Shown here in pieces: positions 32,858 to 41,728 of a DNA stretch of 64,000 nt. The notes under the pieces were generated by a model. The model saw only the letters and a list, made by a program, of their open reading frames with translations, was not told the origin of the DNA and made no database searches. The position numbers were made by a program, and so were the translations under genes. Position 1 is the stretch's first letter. Every line of letters begins with the position of its first letter. The stretch comes from Lasiodiplodia sp. COLG20 (lineage: Eukaryota > Ascomycota > Dothideomycetes > Botryosphaeriales > Botryosphaeriaceae), in contig VNWV01000002.1 in NCBI GenBank assembly GCA_009801085.1, positions 4,836,001-4,900,000 on the forward strand, written 5' to 3'.

Positions 32858-34192
32858 ATGGCAGCGCCCGACCCACCCCCGAAATTCTCCCTCGCCCTCG
32901 GCTCCAAGAAGGCCGCGCCGCAAAACACCAAGAAGCGGCCGCACTCGACGCTGCACGATTCGGACGACGAGGACGAGGGCGCACCTAAGGCGCAGGACGT
33001 CTCGCACTTCGACGCATCCGCCGGCGGCGCAATCGACGCGCGGAAACCGAAAGAAGAGACGGGCCCGCTCGTCATCCCCAAGCAAGCGAACCGCGACTGG
33101 CACGCCGAGAGCCAGGCCCGCAAGCGCCAGAAGAGCCAGCTCCCCAGCAGACCTCAAGCAAACGGCCACGGCGACGAGGAGCAGGACTTCGAGGAGGAGA
33201 AGCCCGTTTTCGGCTTGAATATTGTGAAGAAAGCGGATGCGGAGGAAGCTGATGGGGATGCTGAGGCGACGGAGGAAGCGCCTGCCGAGCCGGCTGTGCC
33301 GAAGACGGAGGATCAGCTTGCACTTGAGGCGCTACTGGGCGAAGGGACAGCGTCGAATCTGGTTGTGCCCATCGCGGACAACGAGGACGAGGCTTTCAGC
33401 CGTGACTATGAGCTTGCGCCGGACGTTGCCACACTCGAGGAGTATGAAGCGGTGCCTGTGGAGCAATTCGGAGCCGCTATGCTACGTGGCATGGGCTGGA
33501 AGGAAGGCGAGGCCATTGGCAGGCGGAAGGGTCAAAAGGCAGTACAACCAAGGGTCGTGGAGAGGAGGCCTGCATTGATGGGCATCGGCGCAAAGCCTGA
33601 CAAGGCAATTGCTGAGGAGCTGGGTGCGTGGGGTAAGGGCGCGAAAAGAGGGAAACCGGCGCAATCCTACAATCCGGTCGTTATGAGGAACAAGAAGACG
33701 GGAGAACAGTACACCGAGGAGGAATTGAAGCAAAAGATCGCGGACCAAGAGGCGGAGGATGCGGCACGCGCCCGCGAGCTCGCAAAGCAGAAGGATTCGT
33801 CCGCGCGCGATTCCGAGAGGCGTTCCGAGAAGTCCTCAAGACGTCACAGATATGACGAGGATGATTACGAATCCGACCGCCGTGACAGAGACCGGCGCAG
33901 GAGGGAGAAGGATTCAGACCGGGACTACGACAGTAAACACCGGTCTTCGCGACGCGACCGCGACCGCAGCGCCTCGGACGAGGATCGCTACCGGAAACGC
34001 AAGTACGACAGCAAGGACTACGACCGGAGGGATCGCGATAGGGATCGTGATCGTGAGAGAGATCGCAAGCCTCGCGACAAGAGTCGGGACGATTATCCCT
34101 CCAAATCCTCTTCGCGCCGTGATCACCGCGACAGAAGTCGGGACAAATATCGCGACTCGGATCGTGAACGACGCCGACGCCGAGACGATTAA
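32858..34192 (+). CDS. spp2: Spp2, G-patch splicing factor (GPKOW family)
   Basis: Single exon, 444 residues. Spp2 binds and stimulates the helicase Prp2 before the first step of splicing. Landmarks: the N-terminal KFSLALGSKK; LVIPKQANRDW; VFGLNIVKK at about 120; the G-patch-like core PVEQFGAAMLRGMGWKEGEA at about 200-220 followed by IGRRKGQ; and the sequence RRPALMGIGAKP. All match Spp2/GPKOW/MOS2. The C-terminal 150 residues are a charged Arg/Asp/Ser-rich tail typical of splicing factors. The start at 32858 has a good context (CCGCC-ATG-G). After the stop the same frame carries a further coding-like stretch. Confidence 0.93.
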   Translation: MAAPDPPPKFSLALGSKKAAPQNTKKRPHSTLHDSDDEDEGAPKAQDVSHFDASAGGAIDARKPKEETGPLVIPKQANRDWHAESQARKRQKSQLPSRPQANGHGDEEQDFEEEKPVFGLNIVKKADAEEADGDAEATEEAPAEPAVPKTEDQLALEALLGEGTASNLVVPIADNEDEAFSRDYELAPDVATLEEYEAVPVEQFGAAMLRGMGWKEGEAIGRRKGQKAVQPRVVERRPALMGIGAKPDKAIAEELGAWGKGAKRGKPAQSYNPVVMRNKKTGEQYTEEELKQKIADQEAEDAARARELAKQKDSSARDSERRSEKSSRRHRYDEDDYESDRRDRDRRRREKDSDRDYDSKHRSSRRDRDRSASDEDRYRKRKYDSKDYDRRDRDRDRDRERDRKPRDKSRDDYPSKSSSRRDHRDRSRDKYRDSDRERRRRRDD

Positions 34193-35456
34193 CAATCATT
34201 GCTCCTTCAGCAGAGGATATGGACCAAATGCGGACCGCGGATTAGCAATTACTGAGGGGATTTCACACGGGAAGTTGGTCAGCACAGGAACTACGGACAA
34301 AAAGGAGGCAGGATGTATCATAATCAGAGGAAGCAACATACCAATCCGGACCAACACGGAGGATCTCATACTTCAAATTACACATCACGACCGGCTGGCG
34401 GAGTTAATGTCGGGAGGATTATCAATAACGATCCATCAGCGTTGTAGGATACCAGAGACCCTGCCTTGGCTAGAGCCAGCGTCACGGCGAAGTCCCAACT
34501 TTTGATGTTGAATATCACATTCTACCTACACTGCCAAAATTGAAGCAGTAACGCAGAGAATGCTATCACAAGTGTCCAATATGAATTTCAAGGTGAACAG
34601 ATTCAGCCGAACCACGTTGGCATTCTAAACGCCGTTTGCCAGCTCGTACGAGCTCTGATCTCTCGTCGGCGAGTTTCCAACGTCCGCGGCGCTGACCGGA
34701 TCGTAGGACGTCCGGGAAAGCCGGGTGGCGGCTAATTGGGTCGTGCCTCTAATCTCGTCCGTAAGCTCATGAGATTCGGGTACATGTCGGCGACATTAGA
34801 TCGGCGTCCAACACATCCGTGGGTTTTCGACCGTGGAGGTCATAGCCGGTCTCCGCTTCTTGGCTCGGACAAATTGGAGCATCGACTCTTTCTTGGTACT
34901 GAGGGACGGTACCCCAGGGCAAGCATACTACGTTCTGTGCGTCGTTTCTGAGACTGAGATGGCCAAAGAATGGAACGGTGTAGTTCTCAGAGGATTGTTT
35001 CGAAGGGGCTTGTTGTATGTAGGAGCTATGCTTTGGTGGTGGAGCTGGTTCCGGACAGTTCCTTGGGCCGTGTACCAGAGCACTACGAAGGATTGTGCTT
35101 TCCAATCTTGGCCGAATATATTTCCCGCCCGCCTGGTTTCGTCCGGGCTCTTACGCCCAACCATCAATCCGATTGCAGACTCGGCACAATCAGTGGTAGC
35201 TTTGATACTATCCATACAATCCAACTGGAAGCAAAGGGGTTCATCAGCACTCAACAACGCGCAGGTCCTCTCATGCTCACCTGGTTCGAATAGTCTATTC
35301 CGAGACGACCTCACCCTCCAATTAGAGAATAGCGAAAATTCTATTTTTCAGAGAGGTATCGCCCCGCGCTTAACGTGCACAACAGCCTAACAAAAAAGCT
35401 CAACAAATGTCGACATATTCCCTCCACTATGATCCAGTCACACGCCCCAACGCACC
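34193..35456. other. Intergenic between spp2 and riboflavin kinase
   Basis: 1.26 kb between convergent genes. The first 255 bp continue the spp2 frame with one further stop at 34253-34255, then an open, protein-like stretch to 34447. The remainder holds only chance frames. Confidence 0.4.
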
Positions 35457-36910
35457 TCAACTCGCCACATCATCCTTCAAACTCCTCCCTTCCTCGTCCT
35501 TGGGGAAGTCCAACAAAAACGGATCCCTCCGCACCTTCGCGTAGGCCGGACGGGCTAGGCTCTTGGCGGCGACGTCGATGTCGGTCTTGATGTCGTCGAT
35601 CAGGCTCTCCTTGGACACGTAGTCGTACTCGGGGCGGATGAAGCCGAGGATGACGAGGTTGAGGTGGGCGCCGTAGAAGTCCTGCGCGAAGTCGTGCATG
35701 ATGTGCACCTCGACCGACCGCACCGAGTTCTTGTAGAACGGATTCCACCCCACGCTCATCACCATCGGGTGCACGCGCCCCTTGCCCTCCCACTCCTCCT
35801 CGGCCTCGTCAGCGGCGCTGCCGCTGAACAGCGCGCTGCTGACCGCGTCTGCAACCTTGCCGCCCGCGTTCTTCACCTTGGACGCGATGCTGCTGTTGCT
35901 GCTGGCGGTGGCGGTGGTGCCGTTGGTGCTGGAGGTGGCGCTGACATCTGGTTGGTCGTTGCTGACGAAGTCTAACGCTGCCCAGCCGTAGTAGATGCCT
36001 GACTCGAGGTCTTCATGGCCGCCGACGCTGAGACCTGCAAGGGGGATGTTGGCGGTTGGGATGCCAAGCTGGTGGGGAGAAGGTCGTTAGCGCTGTGTTC
36101 GTGCGGGAGTCGGAAGATTCAAGGGTGGAGACTAAGCCTGAGAAATGAACCAGAAAGCAAAGGAAAGAATGAGGGAAAAAAGAAAGGTAAAGGAGGTAAA
36201 GAGGAAAAGGAAGGAAGGAAAAAAGCGAAGAGGAAAGAAAGAGAGCCAGTGTACAGGGAAATTTGGGTAATTTTCGTGAGCAATTACAAAGTCAGTAGTA
36301 CTCGAGATTATACAAGTAGGGCGTTGATCTCTAGTAATGAAGGCACTTCTTCCCGTCTCTGCATGGCGTTGGTATTACCCCAAGCAACGAGTGCTGGGAA
36401 TCCTCGGCAAATAAATACCGAGGTATGCAGCTTTGGTACTTCTTGCGCAATTATTTCCAGGATCTTAGTTAAGGAGGAGCCTAGACCTGTGAGGCTGAAA
36501 AGCCACGTGCTCCGCCCGAGGAGTCATCCGCCAAGTTTCTTGGACCCAACAAGGAGGCAACAGCAGATCAAACTACTGTATCTTCTCTGACTCGGTCGCA
36601 TCTATGGGGGCATCTTCCTTATGCTGCAGGCTCTGAAAGAAGCCAGGACGTTGTCACGATCGTCGGACCTCGGAAACGACGGACATATCCGACGGTTTAG
36701 GAAAAAGAGAAGAAAAAAAGGAAAGCAAGAAAAGGAGAGCAAAAGACGTATAAGGGCCGGGATCAGGCTCAATGGACGAGTAAATGATCAGCTCACCTCT
36801 TTGCTGCCGCGACCGAAGCCCTTGATGACCTTGCCGCCGAGTTTCAGCGGGAACGGAGGCTCCGGCACGTCGGGCCCGGCGATGGGGTCGCGAGGACCGT
36901 CGGGGCGCAT
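35457..36910 (-). CDS. fmn1: Riboflavin kinase with a 728-nt intron
   Basis: Exons complement of 35457-36068 and 36797-36910; 241 residues. It phosphorylates riboflavin to FMN. The flavokinase signature is split by the intron and rebuilt exactly: [14 protein letters not shown] | LGIPTANIP. Further landmarks are [35 protein letters not shown] and [17 protein letters not shown]. An insert rich in Ser/Thr/Ala/Asn (about residues 75-100) makes it longer than the usual form. The intron (36069-36796) is more than ten times the local norm and contains two purine-rich tracts (about 36165-36245 and 36700-36745). No other convincing exon is inside it. The donor is GTGAGC and the acceptor CCACCAG. Confidence 0.92.
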
Positions 36911-37283
36911 TTTCGTCGGTGGGCGGTGGAGTTGAGAGAAGGGGTGGGCGACTGGGAGCACAGCGGAACCAAGGTCGCAGGCTGTTTCCTGTTGTATGTA
37001 TTGGCAGGGTGGACGGATGGTGCTTGGTAATGGAGTTTCGGTTGGATAGCGAGGTCGGGCCGGGATGACGAGATGATCGATAAGGTGCGCCATCGCCCGC
37101 TTCGGACTAGTGTGGGGGCTGCGAAAGAACGGCGTGGAAGCATGCTCTCTTTTCGGATGTTGAGATATTGTCTGTCTTCTAACCATGGCTAAGGTGAATG
37201 CTCAGTCGCAGATAAATATCCAAATAGTTTTGCATTTTTACAGGCTGCATTGACCTCCAGAATCATAACCTAGCTACTGAAAC
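36911..37283. promoter_or_regulatory. Divergent promoter of riboflavin kinase and a secreted protein gene
   Basis: 373 bp between the two start codons. The part next to the secreted-protein gene is AT-richer. No specific site was recognised. Confidence 0.4.
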
Positions 37284-37793
37284 ATGTTCCGCCTTCTCAT
37301 CCTCGCTACTTTCCTTGCGCTCCTGGCCACAGCCCATGTTTGTTCACAATTAAGCAACCCTATCATTTGCAGCTCTACTAACTAGCATTAGGCCAAGGAG
37401 CCGGGTCTGGAATGCGGGACTAAAGTTAGAGGAACGCATGAGCACCGAAGGAATTTCATCACCGCCATAGAGAACTTTTGCGAGAAATACGGGGGCAAAA
37501 CCGTGATGACAGCCAAGGACGAATTAGTCTATGACACTAAAATCCAAGGCCAGTTTATATGGTCAAAGGATGAAGTGACAGCTCATATTGACACCGAAGT
37601 CATATCTACGACGGGCGGGCCGATCACCTTGGACCGCGAGGAGTGCCGCTCCATGTTACGAATCCCTATCGATAAGTGCTGTACACATACCGAGGCGAAA
37701 AAGTACGGAGGAACGTTGACGAGAGGGGATAAAGTTTGGTCTATAGAGCTATGGATCGATAAGCACGATGTTGAGGATGAGGATGAGGATTGA
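37284..37793 (+). CDS. Small secreted cysteine-containing protein
   Basis: Exons 37284-37337 and 37392-37793; 54-nt intron with an ideal TACTAAC branch site; 151 residues. Exon 1 encodes almost exactly a signal peptide (MFRLLILATFLALLATAH). The mature part has five Cys (LECGTK, NFCEKYG, EECRSML and KCC) and patterns such as ITAIENFCEKYGGKTV and KKYGGTLTRGDKVWSIELWI. It ends in a very acidic tail (DVEDEDED). Similar short secreted proteins occur in many plant-associated fungi. An effector role is possible but not shown. I do not recognise a named family. Confidence 0.75.
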
Positions 37794-37841
37794 TTCGAAG
37801 CTGCTGAGCGGGCAAGCCTTCGGACGTATGTAAGAAAGGCA

Positions 37842-38903
37842 TCAGTTCGCAGAAGCAAATGCCAGGATATCCTCATCCAAGTCAACCCTGCGGATCGATG
37901 GTATGCTTCCAACAACATTCTTCAATGCAATCGAGATCATCCGATCTTCTTCGAAGGCCTGAATTTCCATTCGCACATCTTGAACCCTCTTGCCATGTAG
38001 CCAAACCTCGACATCGTCAACTTTCTCGCCCCAGGACCCATGGGTGGAGCACCTCGCGACTGTCCCCGGCATCGGCGCCCGCACATGCTTGAACTCCAAC
38101 TGCTTGAGCCAGCTCGCCATGAGCGCCTCTCCGGTTAGCTTGATGTAGGCTTCTTTGTAGCACCAAAACGTGTAGAACCGCCGCAGCTTAGCGTCGATTA
38201 AGAGATCTGAACTGAACGTGACCGGCTCCGTACGGCCATCCTCAAGCGTACGGTGAGCAGTGAGAGTCTGATCGCGGCGGCAGCAGCGGTCACTGCGACC
38301 AAGCTCGGCGGACGTGAGAATCGAGCCATCCAGGAGCTGTACGCTGTCGACATTGTACTTCATGTCCCACGACTCCTCGGCGGAAAAGATCTCATCGTAT
38401 ATGTCGACCCAGCCGTCAAACCCGTCTTTGTCAATGACTCGGAAGTCGTTCCGCTCATTGACGCAGACAATGTCGACGCCAAGCTCAACACCGGGCACCG
38501 TAGACCCAACCAGGGCGACGAGGCCAGCTTGGTGGGAGACGTTAAAAGTGATGTTGGGCACAGGCTTCCCATCCTCGGCCACGTAGCAGGGCTTTCCGTG
38601 CACAGGATCCCCAGCGCGGCCGAAGCGGATCTTGTGCCAGGGCGCTCCGGTGACTTTGGCGATGAAGGCTCGCTTGAGCAGTGCAGAACCCAGACTCAGG
38701 CGAGCATCTTGGATGAAGTGTTTTCTTCGCACGCCTTCTTGCTCCTCCGGGCTAAGTAGATTCAGAACGTCGGCTGCCTGTTGCTAGGTTCAGCGCAGCT
38801 TCGGCGAATTAGTCTGGCGGGTGAGACGGACAGCCTGTTCGATGCGGCTCCCCGGCCAGAGGGAGCGCGTGTCGAGAAGCCAGTAGGTCAACTCTTGGTC
38901 CAT
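37842..38903 (-). CDS. npgA: 4'-phosphopantetheinyl transferase (NpgA/Sfp type)
   Basis: Exons complement of 37842-38777 and 38832-38903; 54-nt intron; 335 residues. It transfers phosphopantetheine from CoA to carrier proteins of polyketide and peptide synthases and of lysine synthesis. Motifs in order: LTYWLLDTRSLWPG near the start, LSPEEQEGVRRKHFIQDARL, FNVSHQAGLVALVG, GVELGVDIVCV with the metal Asp, and FWCYKEAYIKLTGEALM with the catalytic Glu-Lys pair. The intron is required because two stops lie in it. The donor GTCCGT is weak, and an upstream AG (CCTAG) is an alternative acceptor that keeps the frame and adds Gln-Gln. Divergent from threonine synthase. Confidence 0.9.
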
Positions 38904-39229
38904 GGCGACTCGGAAGTTTCAGGCGGACTCAGTTCAGGTGGACTCAGTTTGAGAGGAACGCATCGCCGTGCCGACAGAGAGTCGGAGGTGAGACGGAATG
39001 CGGCTGAAAGTGGTAGCTAGAAATAGACCAGGATCAGATAAAGGCTTATCAGATGGGACACGGTGTGTTTGCGACTGGCGTGATTGGACGACTCTGACGT
39101 GAGGAAAAATGGGTCGGGGCGAGCGCCGAACATCGGCGGGGCCCAGCGCATTCCCGCCGGGAGTCATCCAGGCCGTCAATAATTTGGGACAACGCCAAAC
39201 TGCACTCCGCAACAACCCCCATAACCACA
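38904..39229. promoter_or_regulatory. Divergent promoter of npgA and thr4 with a 15-bp tandem repeat
   Basis: 326 bp. A 15-bp unit is repeated head to tail at 38920-38934 and 38935-38949 (CAGGYGGACTCAGTT). Each copy contains GGACTCA, one base from the Gcn4/CpcA site TGACTCA. A reversed near-match, GGAGTCAT, lies at about 39160, and an inverted CCAAT box (TGATTGG) near 39081. Amino-acid genes such as thr4 are Gcn4 targets in yeast; control here is inferred. Confidence 0.45.
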
Positions 39230-41079
39230 ATGGCTTCGCACACCCCGTCGCAACGTTACCTTAGCACTCGCGGAGGATCCTACGATGTACGTCGCTCACA
39301 CAGCCGCCGCCAGCAGCCCTGACAAAAACTTCAATCCGCCCCGCCGCCCCGCTCCCAAGCAAACATACACATTAGCTGAGACTCGCACGCCCAGCTGTCC
39401 TTCGAGGATGTCGTCCTGAAGGGTCTCGCCAACGATGGCGGCCTGTTCATCCCCGAGGAGATCCCCGCCCTGCCCGCCGACTGGGCCACGGCCTGGAAGG
39501 ACTACTCGTTCGAGGAGCTGGCCTTCGCCATCTTCTCGCTCTACATCTCGCCGTCCGAGATCCCGTCCGCCGACCTCAAGGAGCTCATCCGCAAGAGCTA
39601 CGCCACCTTCCGCGCCCAGGACCGCACCCCGACCGTCACCCTCGACGAGCAGCGCAACATCCACCTGCTGGAACTGTTCCACGGCCCGACCTTCGCCTTC
39701 AAGGACGTCGCCCTGCAGTTCCTGGGCAACCTGTTCGAATACTTCCTCGTGAGGCGGAATCAGGGCAAGGCCGAGGGCGACAAGGAGCACTTGACCGTCA
39801 TTGGCGCCACGAGCGGCGACACGGGCTCTGCTGCCATCTATGGTCTGCGCGGCAAGAAGGATGTGTCGGTCTTCATCATGCACCCGCAGGGCAAGGTCAG
39901 CCCCATCCAGGAGGCCCAGATGACCACGGTGCTGGACGCCAACGTGCACAACCTTGCCGTCGACGGCACCTTTGACGACTGCCAGGTAAGCGCTCCTCCA
40001 GTCAGACTTTTTAAGTTCCTGATCTCACACCACCACAGGACTTTGTCAAGGCCCTCTTCGCCGACGAGGCCATCAACAAGACGCACCGCCTGGCCGCCGT
40101 CAACTCGATCAACTGGGCCCGCATCCTCGCCCAGATCACCTACTACTTCGCCGCCTACTTCGCCCTCGTCCGCTCGCCCGCCTACACCAGCGGCGCCGCC
40201 GTGCGCTTCGTCGTGCCCACGGGCAACTTCGGCGACATCCTGGCTGGCTACTTCGCCAAGCGCATGGGCCTGCCCGTCGACAAGTTGGTCATCGCCACGA
40301 ACGAGAACGACATCCTCGACCGCTTCTGGAAGAGCGGCCGCTACGAGAAGAAGCCCGTCCACGGCGCCGCGGCCGCGGGCGGCCTGCCCGCCGACGGCGT
40401 CAAGGCCCACGAGAGCGGCGTCAAGGAGACGCTGTCGCCCGCCATGGACATCCTCGTGTCCAGCAACTTCGAGCGCCTGCTCTGGTTCCTCGCCTACCAC
40501 GTCTACGGCGCCGAGTCGACGGCCGTGGCCGAGAAGCGCGCCGCCGCCGGCGACCGCGTGCGCGGCTGGCTCAACGACCTCAAGACCGGCGGCTTCGCCG
40601 TCGACGCGTCCATCCTGGCCGCCGCCTCGGCCGACTTCGAGTCGGAGCGCGTGTCGGACGAGCAGACGCTGGCCACCATCCGCGCCACCTACCTCGCCAC
40701 GGCCGCCCAGCAGGCGCCCATGAAGGCCGCCGCCCACGGCACCAAGGGCACCCTCTCCGCCGCCGGCAACTACATCCTCGACCCCCACTCGGCCATCGGC
40801 ATCGCCGCCGCCCAGCGCAGCGTCGAGCGCGCCCCCGCGCCCCAGTGCCACCACATCTCGCTCGCCACCGCCCACCCGGCCAAGTTCTCGCAGGCCGTCC
40901 AGCTCGCCCTCAAGGACCAGGCCGACTTCGACTTCGCCACCGTGCTGCCCGACCAGTTCGTCGGCCTTGAGCAGAAGGAGAAGCGCGTCACCGTCGTCAA
41001 GAAGAGCGACGGCATCGACGGCATTAGGAGCCTCGTCATCAAGACGGTCGAGGAGGAGAAGTTGGCGAACGGCCATTAG
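39230..41079 (+). CDS. thr4: Threonine synthase
   Basis: Exons 39230-39286, 39395-39985 and 40039-41079; introns of 108 and 53 nt; 562 residues. This PLP enzyme converts O-phosphohomoserine to threonine. Landmarks: YLSTRGGSYD | LSFEDVVLKGLANDGGLF over the first junction; the PLP lysine in HGPTFAFKDVALQFLG; GATSGDTGSAAIYGL; FIMHPQGKVSPIQEAQM; and VPTGNFGDILAGYFAK. Length and order fit the fungal Thr4 (class with the N-terminal RGG motif). Codon use is extremely C-ending, pointing to high expression; this also produces a long meaningless antisense frame over exon 3. Confidence 0.96.
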
Positions 41080-41728
41080 AAAGGCGGTCTTTTGGTTAGG
41101 GGAAGAATTTATTGGCTACACTTTTTCGTTTTTTACGTTGGTAAAGGGGGATTTGATAAAAAATTTTCTTTACACGTATGCATGCACGCAATGATGATCT
41201 GTCGAGATAAAGACGAAAGAGAGCGAGCGAATTGAAGTGGTGATGTGGGTGAATTGAAGAATAAAAAAGTTAGCGTACAACAATAGACGATGTCAAGAGA
41301 GAAACAGGATGGATTAAGTGCTGGCATGTGGCATCGTCGCCGCCTCGGTCTGGTATCAATGCAACTCCTGACCTGTAGAAAAAAAAAAAAAACTTGGGCC
41401 GTAAATTCACATTTTGGAACTATAACGCAACCAAGCAAACAAGAAGGGAACGACCGGCGATCGGAAAGCTCGGTTCACGGTCTCAGCTCTGTTTAGCTAC
41501 AGCCGTCCACCGATGGCAAGCCGTAATTAAGAGGGGCGGAGAGAGGGAAAGAAAGCAACGCGCAGCAGTGACGCTCGAGAATTGCAACAAGAGCAAGGTG
41601 AAAAAGAGCAGGACGAATAGATCATAGGCCGCTTCAAGGACGTGTCAAGCCTGGCCTCCAACATCGTTCCGGAAGTAGAGAGCGCTTTTGATATAAAAAG
41701 ATTGTCGTTGTGTTCTGGAACGGCGTGC
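41080..41728. other. Convergent 3' flanks of thr4 and the zinc-cluster gene
   Basis: 649 bp between facing stops. AT-rich, with an A-run of 13 near 41380. No gene was seen. Confidence 0.4.

Noticed and set aside
34928..35314. 128-codon minus-strand frame
   Set aside because: The start codon is not ATG and the sequence has no recognisable domain.
36015..36590. 191-codon plus-strand frame over the riboflavin kinase intron
   Set aside because: Its Lys/Glu-rich part is a translated purine tract and no family is recognised; the minus-strand exons around it are certain.
36069..36796. FMN riboswitch in the riboflavin kinase intron
   Set aside because: FMN riboswitches are known from bacteria; I could not see the conserved FMN (RFN) core, so I do not claim one.
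39838..41076. 412-codon open frame antisense to threonine synthase
   Set aside because: Same codon-bias artefact; the sense frame is a clear threonine synthase.
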